Assembly: GCA_000697055.1 (NCBI GenBank)
Contig: JNDT01002278.1
Location: 62,001 to 126,000, forward strand
Source: Saksenaea vasiformis B4078
Taxonomy: Eukaryota; Mucoromycota; Mucoromycetes; Mucorales; Saksenaeaceae
Length of the DNA: 64,000 nucleotides
Direction of reading: 5' to 3'
In this document: piece by piece, positions 11,878 through 24,589 of the stretch
How the letters are laid out: every line of letters starts with the position of its first letter
Position numbering within the stretch: the first letter of the stretch is position 1
Notes under the pieces: generated by a model
Seen by the model: only the letters and a program-made list of their open reading frames with translations
Databases searched by the model: none
Told to the model about the DNA's origin: nothing
Program-made: the position numbers and the translations under genes

Positions 11878-13004
11878 TTAGACAGGTGTTTCACGTTCAT
11901 TGGCTCTCTGCGACGATGAATAGGGCGGTGGATGCGACTGGGAACGTTCCATATCGATCAGCACCGGCGTTCGATCCTCTGTACTAGTTCCAGCTGCCAA
12001 TAACACTGTACCGTTCTCTGATCCGTAAGCTGGTGGCGGTGCCAACGTACCTTGTGATGGAGCTAGACCCCATTTTTTTACGTTGGCTTCGATAAAGACA
12101 AATCCAGACTGGCCCAGATTAACATGCACTTGGCAGGGACCATTCGCTCCAATGGTAGGAAATAAATTCCGTTTGAAGCCACTGAACGCGTCTTCCAGTT
12201 TTCTTCCGTTACGAGTAAAGAACACAGTGCCAGTGCGGGGTCGATATCCAACGCCGATCACGTCACCGTGATTGAACATGAGACCATAGGACTTACTGTT
12301 GAAAGGTGAGCTGAAATATCTGCAGCCGTCGTTAGAAAAATAGCCGATAGAAAACCGGTTCCAGCCTGCTCATCCAAAACAAAAAAGAAAAGCTGTCTGT
12401 TAACGATATATAATTGTAATATGATTCTTCTTTTTTTTTTTTCTCAACCTGGCAGTCTCCAGCTAGGGTAGGGCTTCGTTGCCAGACCCACAGCAACTGC
12501 CGTGGTGTCAGGTTTTTCAAACATCTTGGCTTCCCAATAATATACATCTTGATTTTTTGGTAGTGGCAGGTTTGTCTGTACACAGCATTCACCATCCATA
12601 AACTGTATCTCCGTCCGAGCTGCGACAAAGCAGCTTGTCTCAGGCTCCCAGAGAAATTCAAAGGCCGAGACACCTTTTTCTTGTATCGCAAGGTATTGTG
12701 AAGAAGTGATATCGGTTTGAATGCTGTCTGGGGGATATTGCTCTTGCCATGCTGATCATCTTTGGGTGAGTATCTTTTCGTTTGTTGTTTGTTGACAACC
12801 TTTTGCTCGTTCATAGCTTAGCCGAGCATCTTCTGGCAGTCCAGCAACCAGTTCTTCCGAATCCGTTGGCCATTCGTCAAAAGCATTACCTTCGGCATCG
12901 AGCGGCAATTCAATAGGTGAACGTGTGAAAAAGAGAACAACAATAATGACCAAAAGGAAAACTACAATGCCAGTGACAAAGATCCACACATAAGAATCGG
13001 GCAT
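11878..13004 (-). CDS. Ssh4/Ear1-like membrane adaptor of the Rsp5 ubiquitin ligase (SPRY domain)
   Basis: Three exons (12800-13004, 12449-12751, 11878-12365) join in phase to 331 residues. The N-terminus has one strong membrane segment (about residues 5-27, Val/Ile/Leu/Phe). Residues about 68-100 hold YPPDSIQTDITSSQYL and IQEKGVSAFEF, typical of the family lead-in. A SPRY domain follows (about 110-265), including YWEAKMFEKP and the segment RFSIGYFSNDG. The C-terminal tail carries two PPxY motifs, PPAY (about 280-283) and PPPY (about 315-318), which bind WW domains of Nedd4/Rsp5 ligases. In yeast, Ssh4 and Ear1 sit on endosome and vacuole membranes and guide cargo ubiquitination into multivesicular bodies. 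Same role is inferred here. The first intron has an unusual GTTGTC donor. Confidence 0.9.
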
Positions 13005-14049
13005 AACACAAATGCAAGAAAGGAAAGGAAAATGAACAATGGTAGCACGCTGTCACCGAAAAAGTGGAACGCCACTCCCTTTCATTTTTGAAACCCGACT
13101 TCGGCATGATTGAAAGTAAAGCTATTTGTCTCACGAGCGGGACCATAAGCAGCTTATTCCCATACAAGTCATTACGAATCTCCTTTTCACTCTGTTTTAT
13201 TAACTTTTACCAGTGTCGCAGCCGATGTTCAATTTTGTCTACCCTAAGCAACCATCCTTACTGCCATTTACTGACTAGAATTTCAGTCGGAACTTTAGAC
13301 CAGGATAGCAGGTGGCAAGCGAGCCAGCTGTATTACAGTGTCTGGCGCCCTTCCGCTCTATCCTCCATACAGTCTATTTATCTGATCCCCTTGTCTCATT
13401 AGTATTTCCATGAATACTTTTGCATACTTTAATGCATATTATGTAGGACCGCAACATGCTTCATCTGTCGCCTGCATTATAAGCTGGCAGGACACGATGA
13501 GGTCTTGGCAAATGCTCGGCAAGATAGGAGTCCATTCGTTTACGACGCATTATTACTGATCCCGGTTTACTGGCTCACAGTTCCGCTTTACAGCACAGAG
13601 CTCGATATCGATCTGGAGATCATCAGCTGACATATTAGTGAATTTATGCGCTAGCATTACATCACGGGCATTTGTTTCTTATTTTTCTTTTTTTGAGCGT
13701 TGACACCCTCGTGCATGCACAAATTTAGTATACTTTATTAACTCTTGCAATGGGATAGTTATCGTAATTGACATGACTGAAAGGGAAAAAAAAGTATCCG
13801 TCTGTATACTCAAACTCATACTAACTTGTACTGTACTCATCAATTTCAATATTAAAAAGACACCAGCTTCAGATTTTCGGCAACCTCTCATCTCAGCTTT
13901 TTGGGCATATTGCCTGGCGTCTCTTGTGTCGTATTTAGAAAGCTACATTAGGTTGTCAAATGAGTGGTGCGCATAATGGGGACCTCTGGGAAGACGTACA
14001 CGTTCAATCTCCTCAATGACCAATACGCCGTTTAATCACCGTCTTGACG
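13005..14049. other. Intergenic, no supported gene
   Basis: Upstream side of the Ssh4/Ear1-like gene. Several short frames occur on both strands without exon structure or recognisable motif. Confidence 0.55.
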
Positions 14050-15470
14050 ACTTCGGTGATGTCTCTATGATCTAGAGATGAGGTACAAGTGGTATTCAAA
14101 TATGGAGAAGCTTGCTGTCAATGGAAATATCTTCCTGTTATAGAACACATTTCAATAGGATGAATACTGCAACCGTTTAGATATACCACAACAAGCTTAC
14201 CCTGTACTTGTACAATACTTTCACTACATCTCGCATGCCATTTAGGTTGCGAGCCGCATGTGGCAACATACCCGACCCTTCATGCACGCCAACGTACAAG
14301 CCATCAGCCACAGGTTTTAATGAATAGAGAGGTTCGCATTCGCTCCTGTAAATTTCATATCATTACAAGCAGCTGTGTCCTTGGGTTATCCACACACAGA
14401 TGTACGTGATAATTGTAGAGCTGGCAGTGCAGCATCTCGCTTAGTATAATCTCGCCAAGCAGCCGATCAGGTATACATTTAGATTCAGTCAGTAATTTGG
14501 TTTTTTCGCTGTCTGTCTTTGTGATTTGAGCGTCCAAACGAGCTATCTCCCCATTCGACTGATCGGCTTCTTATAAGATCCTTTGAGATTGTTGGATCTT
14601 TCTTCTCGGCAGAGACATGCCTGAGCCTTCGTATACCCTCACTGTACCGCACTAGTTTTGGCTCTAGCTATCGGCGTCGTATCATTCATCTGTGGTCAAT
14701 GTGTTCCACAGCACGGTGTTGCGAAATGAGGGTCATGCAGCGTGGGAGCATCTGTTGGATGTACGCAGCCGCCACGATATGGAGCAATGGCAGCTATCCC
14801 TGGGACCCTGTCTCATAGGTGTTATAAACATATACGGATGATAGTTACAACAATTACGAAAAGTCTAACCTCTTCCAGGTTAATCATTTCGAAGGTGCAT
14901 TTGCTTAGGGGCTGAGGCATTCAATCTCTTTGTAGCTTCAAGATTTCTAAGAGAAACTCCAACTTCAGGGAAGACATCTTCGATGACTCTGTCAAGGTTG
15001 TCCACGTTTAAAACATAAACAATTGCCCTGATAAATCCTGCAATTCCGCATTCACGTGTGAATCCTGATGGCTTGACCGACAATTTCATGACCTAATGTG
15101 ATTGATTTCCTTTAGGTCACGACCATGGCCCGTCCTAGTAGCAGCAAACTACCTCTGCGATATTGTGGTACTAGTATGATGTCTGCGTGAGAGTCATGGC
15201 ATTGTGCGGGCGAAAATACCGAGTTACTGTCGCTAAGAATAGCTGGAACATTTACCAGTGGTGAGGTTTAGGGGAATCGCTGCGGACACTCCAACGGGAC
15301 ACTCCAGTTTCCTCAAAATCAAAAGCTTCAGAGATAAACGTCTGTTTCTTTCTGAGAATTAATGGGATATAATGTCGTTCGTATTGCTGGAGCGCTGTGG
15401 ATATTGGAGGCCAGAAATCGAAAGTCGGAATGCTGAGAGCTTTAAAGCTGGGAGCGTTTCGAAAAGGCAA
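14050..15470 (-). pseudogene. Decayed multi-exon gene fragments, unknown family
   Basis: Several minus-strand pieces look coding but lie in different frames with stops between them: 15252-15470 (72 codons, ending on a possible GTAAAT donor), 14880-15089 (69 codons, begins after an acceptor-like ATTAG), 14355-14537, and an overlapping piece near 14200-14350 with a well mixed sequence containing ADGLYVGVHEGSGMLPHAAR. Order and strand agree, so I infer one old gene, now broken. The family was not recognised. It may belong to the repeated family seen at 35-39 kb, but no clear shared motif was found. Confidence 0.35.
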
Positions 15471-15819
15471 AATGCCTCAGATGATAGGATACACAAAGCG
15501 GATGCCCATATTAAATATAATATCTTTAGGAATAGTGGAATATGTTAAAAGTAACAGTTAGTCTTTGACTCCATACTATCTCAAATGATGGAGATATTAC
15601 GTGCTACTGACCGGTTTTGCATAAAATCCGCGTGATGCAGTGTCCCATTAGGGAGTCTCTAGTGATTCCCATCAGTCGGGGCACGTATTATTTACACATC
15701 CTGGTGATTATGGACATGCTCTCATAGTTGTGTAGAGGTCCACATTAACACTATGTATCCGAAATCTATACAGGCTACTATTACATCGTGCATATCTTCT
15801 TTTGTACTTCCATACCATT

Positions 15820-16785
15820 TATTGAATGCATCTTTACGCTACTCTATGTAGATTTTGCGTCCATGAAGAGCCAGGTTTGCATTGAGGTGGGAATGAAATA
15901 TGCGGTTATCAGTATATAAATTGGCGATAAAATAATTTTTTACTTACATCAAACTTGGTCCCATATGGACGCAAAATTTATTCGAGCAGCATAAAAATTC
16001 ACTCACGGTTAGTAAATGGAAAATACTTTGGTGTCAATTCGCTTACCCCCGAAGGCATAACCACTCAATGATGGCAGCCTGCCGGGCATCTGACGCGATG
16101 AGGGCGGCAGCGGAGAGATTATACTGACAATACTGCCAGTTTGGATCTTGACGCTATGCAGAGGACTTGAAGCGATGCAACGTCTGGCGAGGTTCTGTCG
16201 TGGAAGTTGGAGCGAGGCTGCTAATGACAACATTTACTTACCTGGTGGTGAACAATGGGCTACATCACAACCGAGACGGTTCGGGACAGAAGTCATGCAG
16301 GCTAAAGAATAGACATAAAGACAGGAATAATCCTGTATGTATATGAATTGACATCCTTACCGGGATGTCTTTTGAAAAACAGAGCCAAAGAATTTAAAAT
16401 GGCTCATGCGTTCCTTTAAATACGGATGATTCTGGATGAAACCTGTTCTTACTTTGAGCACATTTTCACTGCTTTCCGACAGAATATTATTAAATCCACC
16501 ACTGGATTACCTCAATGCAAAAATAACCTACTTGTTTCAACGGAACATTTTCCTTATCTCAAGACACTTTTACGACTTCTGACGGGATATCGAGAAACTA
16601 CATCACTGAAGCACTTTAATGAAAAACTGAGGTTATTCAGGCGCGGACTATTTCTTGGATTAATGCAAATGAACCAGTTCTTCACGCCAAGACGCATGAC
16701 TTTCCGGCGCTAAAATTGTTTAGCTTGAACATCTTATAATATTTATCTGGCCCAAACGTGGATTCCAAATCCAGTATTTCCATCT
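15820..16785 (+). repeat. Dispersed repeat A, copy 1 (~0.95 kb)
   Basis: The reverse complement of this stretch matches 47,040-48,000 at roughly 80-85% by eye over nearly its whole length. Shared anchors include gattttgcgtccatgaagag near 15850, cttcgggggtaag (read on the minus strand), and the end near 16757-16780 with ggattccaaatcca. One part is probably derived from coding sequence: a minus-strand frame has an NLARRCI segment also found in copy 2. No terminal inverted repeats or target duplications were found. Confidence 0.8.
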
Positions 16786-16992
16786 CTATACAGATTCAGG
16801 CCATTACGCCAAACTTCCGAGATAGAGTTTTCATTGTGGTTGAGGCTTCTCGAAAAGGCAAGAAGCTAGTCCATGTATTCGCATTCGTTCAACTTTCTAC
16901 ATGTGACAGACAGAACAACGACATGAGTTTCATAGCAAAGTATAGGAGTTAGTGACACAAAATTACACATATGTAAGTGATCCTTCCTACAT

Positions 16993-19002
16993 TTAAGCAC
17001 TAGGATGTAATACATCATTACAATTGCTATTTTCGTACTCTGTAGCGTTCGTAGCAGAGAGGAACCGCTCGTGGCCAATTGCATCATCTTCAATGTCTCT
17101 CTCGTCTTGCTTACGGTAGATGACGTAAAACAAAACGGTACAGGTACCCATGGCAGACGCAAACCCGGAAAATACGTAGGTTAGGTTAGGATCCACTGCT
17201 ACAGGTACAAATGCAAGGTTAAGCAGTGAGCCGCAACAGAACGATAGAAAATACAAAGCTATCACTAGTGATTTCATTTTGGTAGGTGCTTTAGCATATG
17301 CGTACTCATGCGCGGTGATGTTTGCAAAGATCTCGGAGAAAGCGAGAAGAACGTAGGCAGGTATGAGCAGCACAACTGACACTTCATTCTTTCCCTGACC
17401 TGTAGGCCACTGGTAGAAAGGAGGGCTCCTATAGATGATGCTCTGCACCACAGCGACGTACTAAGCTCCCGGTTTTAGCTTACTCATCAGTATGCACTAG
17501 GAAAATTAGGTTTGAGAGCCTACCGCCATTGCTGACGCAGTGAAGCCGAAGCCAATACTGATGCGTAGAATGCGCCTGAGATGAAACCCTCTTCGACGCA
17601 GAGCAGGATATACCAGCCAATCCATTACGGGAATTAAAATAGCAAGCGTGATCGATTCAAAGATCCGTAGAAAATCATTAGCTACGGAATCAGACGTCAG
17701 GTACAATTGACCAACAAAAAGTTATTATTTACGTATTTTCCCCGTATCCATAGTGGCAGCCATTGATATCAAGTTGCTTGTCATCTGGGTAAGACATAGA
17801 AAATGGACTGGGAACCAACAGAACACAACACATGCCCTTAACGTACGTCGAATTTCATCCACAAATACATCATCCCACGTAATTGTGTTGGCAACCTCGT
17901 CATTGATGGACCGCATCACACTAGGCTTTGTTCGATCCAGGCCGTATTTGAGTGCAAGCTTCAGCACGGCGAATGATTCGGATATGACAGCCCTACGGGG
18001 CGCAACCCGAGTATATAAAGGCTTGCCAAGAGCTGCGACGATGATAAAAAGGATAAAAACCAAGGTGGGTTGAAGATAAGCTGCCCAAAACCCAATCTTC
18101 TTTTCAATGACCGTTGTAACCGTAATTGAAAGATAGGAAACACCGATAGTCCAGTAAAACATATGGAATAATCTCTGGTACGTCGCTCGTGGTGTTACAA
18201 TCACTCGTTCGCCTGATTTCGCTTTTGTGCCAATTATGCCGTTCCATTCAAGCTGAGATTTCCTTCCTTCTGTGACACGCACAAAAGGCTTAAGTACTTG
18301 ATATTGGTCTGCCATAAGAGCTGTGATGTTAGATGTGACCCCTCCAGTACCGATGCCAATAAGGATAATTGATATGACGAAACACACGAATGCCAACTCG
18401 TTATTGATAGAGGAAAGGATAGATGTACAAGTCAGTAATATAAGTCCAGCCAGATAGATGAACGCAAGACATAAAATTGCTTTGTGCCTTCCTACATATA
18501 TTTCAGCTAGTATGGCGCCGATGATATTCGAGAGATTAGACCACATCTCGAAGAAAGTCGTAAGCGTTGTCGCTATCTGTCGCCCACGGCCCAAGGCACC
18601 TGGCTGTTCTGCCGGATCTTCCAAGATTTTTTTTAAAAAAAATCATATAACAGAAATAGTGAGATAGATGTTCCTTAAGTATTCGCAGAGCTACTTTACA
18701 TATAAGTGGAGGAGGATATTGGACGAAGTTTTGGAAGGGCCAACTTGCTCCATGTACTGTCCATCGCTCAGAAAACTCAAGAAACAACACCAGGAAGCTC
18801 GATTTTGGGATAGAACCGGATACTTCTCGACACTTTTCCCAATCTTTTTCCGTAGGCTGCAGAACATTTAAGTTTTCGATCAGCATTGCTGTCTTTTTAC
18901 TTCTTCGTAGAATTGGCCATCACCGGCGCGAAATCTCTTCCGAAGTGCACCTGAAACTTGTACATCTTTTCTGCCAACAAGGGTTTGTATATCTTGTTCC
19001 AT
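16993..19002 (-). CDS. PTR2/POT-family proton-coupled di/tripeptide transporter
   Basis: Five exons (18901-19002, 18700-18856, 17733-18617, 17524-17681, 16993-17460) join in phase to 589 residues. Family hallmarks in order: PTEKDWEKCREV at the N-terminus, FLEFSERWTVHGASWPFQNF (first helix region with the E-x-x-E-R-type motif), PGALGRGRQIATTLTTFF, the hydrophilic loop ending in a FHMFYWTIG segment, EKKIGFWAAYLQPT, a GKIPNDFL segment formed across an intron, and the C-terminal SEIFANITAHEYAYAKAP. About a dozen hydrophobic helices are visible, as expected for this 12-helix superfamily in the plasma membrane. It imports peptides with protons. The usual ExxER Glu/Arg pattern (E-x-S-E-R) is kept. 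The start chosen is ATG 19002; an in-frame ATG at 19062 would add a hydrophobic leader that looks artificial. Confidence 0.92.
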
Positions 19003-20578
19003 GTAAATAAACGATAATGAGAATAAAAAGAAAAGAAAAAGATTTATATAATCAAAGCACAAATATACTCTACCTGGTCTCGGGTAACTCGGACTCTAGG
19101 AACTATACTCTTAATTTTCTCTGCGATTCGGACAACCTGAGGCGAATAGGGCATCACCGATAACTTTCGATATGACGCAGGCCAAGATAATCAAGCATTG
19201 ACAGAAACGGCTGCAGAAGCTACAAAGTGGTTCTTTCTTTCTTTGGTTCTTTTTTTTTTCACACGAGTACCAGCACAGAAAAAGGCATCTTGTTTTCGTA
19301 TTCCAGAAATTTCTGGAACAGACGCTTGCATGCAACTGAGAGAGGACATTTCAAGTCCCCGTTGTAGTATCTATCTTTGTCATGAGCGCCGTTATGGTAA
19401 TTCATAGACGTAGCTATGACGACCTGAACGCCTATTAGTGCACGCTTGGCTGGTAAGGAGAAGCATGATCTGCAGTACAAGGCAAGGAACCACGTTACCA
19501 GTGTCCTATGCAGAATCTGGCGTGACTACAACGTATTTTCCAACGTGCGATAGACAATGTCGTAAAGGCGGGACCATGCGGAGAAAGACAAGTCAAAGGC
19601 GGTCGAACAATGAAGCAAGCTATCAACTCTAATGCCCAAATGAGTATCTACGTTCATTTAGGACGAAGTAGAGGCGTGAAAGATGGAAGCCCATTCTGTT
19701 ATACTGCGGATATTCTTGAATCGCATGACAAGTTCACAGGAAGATACAGTCACCATGGATGTCGCAATGAGCGGTAGGTAGTAGTACTTACGGAAGCGAT
19801 TGCTACTCTTAAAGGCTCTCAGCATCTGCGACAAACGCACCGCTAACAAACATACTTTGCAAAATTAATGCAATTTTATATGTTACGCTACTCCAGAAAA
19901 CATCAACTAAACACTTGTTCTAGCCTTTGCATGGCAGGATATGCGCCCTGTTAGGTGTCTGTTTTGTCTGAAATACACACCTCCGTACCTTGAGAATGGA
20001 ACTTTTACTGCATTTGCCTCTAGCTTTTACATGTGAAAGATGGGATCGGATGTGATGATGAGATCATCAAGAACAACATTCATATATCTTGCCAACTGAT
20101 GCTAAAGAATAGGATGCCTGTGATCGTCACTTCTGCAGACAGTCTACAGCCTAGCGCTAGCGACTCACAGTGAGAGACTTGCTGGATAGTGAGGACAATG
20201 CAGGTATGCAAAATTTCGTCGTTTGCACATTACATTTCGGATCGTGTGCTATTTCGCATCAACTATCATTTTGGGGACAATAACTCCATTTGTAATGCAG
20301 TTACCCCCTTGGTGCAACGCTGGTATAACAAAGCAGTGGTTGAGGAGTTGTGGGCTTTGAAACCTAGGTTTCATGTCACATCACCACTGTGCCTCATGCT
20401 TAATTTCATGCTGTCCCTTATACTCAACCGACGCTTTATCAGCAAAAAGAATAGTGACACCTTTGGCATCAATCATAGATCGTGCTATTCTATATGCCAT
20501 TTTGCCAGCTGACCTCATCTCAGCTGCTTCCCTTCTCCCTTGTTTCTTTTTTTTTCTTTTTTTTTTCTTTGACACCGT
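19003..20578. other. Intergenic between PTR2 and F-box genes
   Basis: Only short frames on both strands. A polypyrimidine run (20540-20573) lies just before the F-box gene start, where it could be a promoter element. Confidence 0.55.
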
Positions 20579-22363
20579 ATGATTTTGCACACTCTTCCTA
20601 CGGAGCTCATACTGCGTATTGTATGGTTTTTGAACGATGTTCGCGACAAATGTCAGTTATCCGCATCATGCAAATTCTTTTATTCCCTTCTACATTCGCA
20701 TCCTTGGTGTTGGTCACCTCTCGATCTCTCCCGTTATGGGGATCAAATAAGCAATGCAGTCTTAATGACCATTCTCCGTAACTGTGCCATCCCCATTACT
20801 TCATCTCACGATGCTGGGACAACAAACATGCATCCTCAGTCAAGTATGACCATTGATCGCGTCAACCTCAGTGGGTGTTGGTGTCTTACAGCAGATGCCA
20901 TTCTCAAGCTTGCACACAAGTTACCAAACATGGTGGAGCTTCATCTAAACCGGTATGGCTTTACAAAGATTGGCGACGCGGTAGCCAGTGTACCGTTTGA
21001 ACAGCGCGACCATTTATATCAAATTCGTCCATCGCATAATTTATCCTCTTTGGCAATGGACCTCTCCAAAGAACCTTCTATGAGCTTAACCATTCATGGA
21101 AGCACGCTTCGCAAACTCATCCATCGATGCACCAACCTCCAGTCACTCTCGTTACAGTACCAGGAATTAAGCACAGAGGTCTGCGAAGCGTTGAAAAACT
21201 TGAAACACTTGCGTTCACTGGATATCTCGTCTTGCATCGTCACCCAGCAATCGCTACAGTATCTACTACGTGAAGCCGCCTCCGACCTGATTTCTCTCAA
21301 AATGCTCAATATCGACCTGTCGAATCTTACCTTGCTGTGCCTGAAGCAGCATGGCTCCAAATTAGAGTGCCTTCATTTATCATGCCCCGAGCCTCAAATG
21401 TTGGCCAATCTTGGCCACGTGTTAAGCTCGCTCCAGCTCAAAGACTTCCGGTTAACACGCCTACGCACTGGCGACATTGACCCTTTGATCGAAAAACTGA
21501 GTCCGATGCTGAAACGGTTAGATCTTTCACCCAAAATGGATATCTATCCTAAATACCCGCGCTCGTTTCCTCGCCTTGTCCAGCCACACAGTGTCATGAG
21601 CGGACGGGGCGATGGACGGACAAGCCCCGTGTATCGCCGATTCCCTGTCGCCCAACGCCACCATGATGGCCCTACCCCACCCCCACGATTTGGGGGTGCT
21701 ACAAGGGTAGCCTCCTTTGCAGGAACAAAGAATGAAAGAACGAGATTACGGCCCGATTCCTATCTGCATCGTACAGAACATGATTTGTGTTTTACCGACT
21801 GTTCGCTTAGTCGGCTTTCCATGTACACTGATCTGGTAGAACTTCGGCTATGCTTTCCGACCATCACGGCACCCGCCTTAACTCTATTTTTCCAATCGGC
21901 GCCTCAGCTCCAAATCTTTGAGCTGCGGATGCAACGGACCGATGAAACTCAGGATTATTTGCAAGGCATTGAGCACCTGCGACGACTTCGTGAAATTTAT
22001 ATCTACTCTATCTGGCTCAGCGACACCGCTGCGGATAATCTATGTAAACTGAAGGCACTCAGACATATCACACTATGCAGTGGAGGCAATATTGGGGAAC
22101 GGAAGCCTGCATTTCTACGGCGATGGTTGTTGTCTTTGCATTGTTTGGAGATCCTTCGGATCGGAAAAATGAGTTTGCGACCAGATCTAATCGAAGACAT
22201 CATCCAAAAAGCGTCACACAACGACTTTACACTTCCACGTATCCAACAAGCAAACACTGAAGGACTACCATCTTCAGAAATGCTCGCACGCAACACTGTG
22301 GAAGGTGATATTACCTTTTACAAACGAGGAGACCGGCTGTGGTTTTGGAGCTCTGGTGTGTGA
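20579..22363 (+). CDS. F-box / leucine-rich-repeat protein
   Basis: An intronless frame of 594 residues. The first ~45 residues form an F-box (LPTELILRIVWFL ... CQLSASCKFFYSLL), the Skp1-binding module of SCF ubiquitin ligases. The remainder is irregular leucine-rich repeats, for example NLQSLSLQYQEL, HLRSLDISSC and KLECLHLSC, interrupted at about residues 320-400 by a Pro/Arg/Gly-rich insertion (RGDGRTSPVYRRFP region) that is probably disordered. The LRR part would bind the substrate, which cannot be named. A poly(A) signal AATAAA lies at 22519-22524. The gene is convergent with SmD2, the 3' ends being about 370 bp apart. Confidence 0.85.
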   Translation: MILHTLPTELILRIVWFLNDVRDKCQLSASCKFFYSLLHSHPWCWSPLDLSRYGDQISNAVLMTILRNCAIPITSSHDAGTTNMHPQSSMTIDRVNLSGCWCLTADAILKLAHKLPNMVELHLNRYGFTKIGDAVASVPFEQRDHLYQIRPSHNLSSLAMDLSKEPSMSLTIHGSTLRKLIHRCTNLQSLSLQYQELSTEVCEALKNLKHLRSLDISSCIVTQQSLQYLLREAASDLISLKMLNIDLSNLTLLCLKQHGSKLECLHLSCPEPQMLANLGHVLSSLQLKDFRLTRLRTGDIDPLIEKLSPMLKRLDLSPKMDIYPKYPRSFPRLVQPHSVMSGRGDGRTSPVYRRFPVAQRHHDGPTPPPRFGGATRVASFAGTKNERTRLRPDSYLHRTEHDLCFTDCSLSRLSMYTDLVELRLCFPTITAPALTLFFQSAPQLQIFELRMQRTDETQDYLQGIEHLRRLREIYIYSIWLSDTAADNLCKLKALRHITLCSGGNIGERKPAFLRRWLLSLHCLEILRIGKMSLRPDLIEDIIQKASHNDFTLPRIQQANTEGLPSSEMLARNTVEGDITFYKRGDRLWFWSSGV

Positions 22364-22731
22364 GGATCTAGCGCCTTCTACTGTTTGTCCAAGACAGCAA
22401 ACCCCTTGCTTTTGTTTCCCTTTATTTTTTTCCCCCTTCTCTCCGTTTGCCTGTGAGCCATCCATACCTTCTTTTCGTTTAGCAGCAGGTCTGGTGACCC
22501 AAATGTCCATAATGCGTAAATAAATATATGTATATCTGACTCATTTTTCCAATATCAAACTGAGCATTGTTCGATCGTCAAGCAGCCATCACAAAAAAAA
22601 AGCACAAGACAGGTTGCGTTGTTGCTAACCGTGTGCACAATATAGCAGGCTAGCAAACATTTTATCCAAAAGAAGTCGATAAGTGAAGGAGGACGTTTAA
22701 TTCATTGAGAAGACAAGGTTGTTCAAAGTTT

Positions 22732-23319
22732 TTAGACGGTATTGCGTAAGACTAAGGGGCAAAAAAAGAAAAAAAAATATCGGTTAGAACATCGACGTAA
22801 CGGGCTGATCCTTTGCTATTTACCTAAAACGACTGTATCACCACGAAGGAACATCTTGCTCACAAAACGATCCTTATTAACTGGAAACCATGATTTAGCC
22901 AAGTGCACAACTAATGCATTTGCTTTGTTTTACCTGGTTTGGCTTTGGAACCCTTGCCGGTTCGGGGTGTCTCGGTCCACATCTGAAAAGCAAAAAACAA
23001 GTCAGTTGAAGGGAATCACATTTATAGATGAATGCGTCTTACCTCCTTCACGTTTTCCAACACCATGTTGCAATGGCGATCGAATGCCTTTACACGTGCC
23101 AATAATTTATGGTTGTTACGGCAACTGATCAGGATCTGATTGTTATTCTTCACGGATTGCTGAAGCACAGACAATGGTCCATTGTTGAATTCAAGCTCTT
23201 CCTGCTGACGGAGCTCCTCCTCCGTCATTTCCGATCGTGGCTTGTTTGCAATAGCGCTATGCAAAAAGTAGACGAGTTAAGTACGCATCAGATTTTAATA
23301 TGCTTGGGCTTCACCTCAT
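22732..23319 (-). CDS. SMD2: Small nuclear ribonucleoprotein SmD2
   Basis: Five exons (23315-23319, 23043-23256, 22934-22982, 22824-22880, 22732-22751) join in phase to 114 residues, the normal size for SmD2. The coding part of exon 1 is only five bases (ATGAG), giving Met and two thirds of Ser. The Sm1 motif ([16 protein letters not shown]) and Sm2 motif ([15 protein letters not shown]) are intact, and the N-terminal [14 protein letters not shown] segment is typical of SmD2. The protein is one of the seven ring subunits that assemble on U1, U2, U4 and U5 snRNAs for splicing. Nothing unusual was found in the protein. Confidence 0.95.
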
Positions 23320-24589
23320 GATGTGTTCGTGGTAAGCTTGGGGGAAGGTGTCGCGCCAAGCCACTCAGTGGATGGAAAGTGGATCAGTTTTGGAGGGCGC
23401 GTCGGACTTTGACCAACGCGATTTCCTGCTGCGACAATCAAATGGCCTCCCACCTCTATCCTTTATCTATTAATCAATCATTTTCGCCTAAAGAAGGATA
23501 TCTATCGGTAGCATAGACGTAATGCAAACAAAATTCAATAGCAAATGAACTCAGTCTATAGTCGTGATATGTTCCATAACAAAGTAGAAATAGGATTTAA
23601 GCTCAAAAATTCGATTTGATAAAAGATAGTTGACACTGCAGCAACACGGTCTCTGCTGTTGCAACGAAGGATTTAACATAGAGTCTATTATATGTAATCA
23701 TATTGCCGAAACTACTCAAACAATTGTTATCGCCTTTTCTCGCAGGGCAAATCAATGGCTGCGGTCGCAGGAAGGCCGCAAAGTTCAGAATTAATGGTGA
23801 CCATTTGCGCTTCGCACTTTTTGTCACTATTTCACTCAACCCTCCTCTCCAACGAGGTAAGCTTTCAGGCGAAATTATATGGGTCCCGCACTGTTTGTCA
23901 ACTCCAAGAGTACAGCTGCCTAGCTGGCCACCGACTCCAGAAGTCATCCAGGCGGTTGACTGAGGACGAAGGATCTCATACCTTAGCGTATTGGTATGCT
24001 CACCCGATACGTCGAGCAACCCATCAGTATCCGCTCATTGAAAACGGAACTCTGATGCGAAAAGAGTATATTCATTCATTGAAGCTGTCGAGAATCACGA
24101 CCGAGTTCCACGTTTATTTGTCCAATTGCTCTGCCGCACCTGGTGCGCTCAAACTGCTTTGGTTTTTACCTTAAAAAGCCGAATCTTGTTCTGACGAGAG
24201 TATTCACATTTTCTAAATACTTCTTTCATACCAAAATCCTCAGCCTTTGCCCTCGTAAAAGTCATTGTTTCCATGTCAAACTGTTCCTGACCAACTATGT
24301 AGTCCAAGGATCACCATGCTAATCAACGGTGTTTTCGTATAAAAATTGGGGACTCAGGTTATTCATGATAGATCACAACGTGAAATAGGTGTCCAGAATC
24401 AAAAATAACAGAGCGTATCTAAATATATACTATCTTGGCGTGCGACATTTCTAAGCAGACGACGTCCCATTCCTGGGCTGCGACAACGCTTTTGGAAACG
24501 TGCTGCACAAGAAAATCTTACTCAAAGCACAGAAAAATTGCAGCTCTTCTTTCCATCTGATGCTGACAGGTAGGGCGTCTGCCTTTGGA
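23320..24589. other. Intergenic, upstream of SmD2; no supported gene
   Basis: Two overlapping antisense frames of about 138 codons (23603-24019 minus, 23755-24174 plus) cover the same DNA. Neither shows a domain or splice partners. Possibly an old repeat. Confidence 0.45.

Noticed and set aside
12332..12814. 160-codon minus-strand frame over the Ssh4-like gene
   Set aside because: It reads through both introns in the wrong frame; the spliced frame gives a clean SPRY domain.
23603..24174. Overlapping 138- and 139-codon frames on opposite strands
   Set aside because: No motif, no splice partners and poor mutual support; kept only as a possible old repeat.
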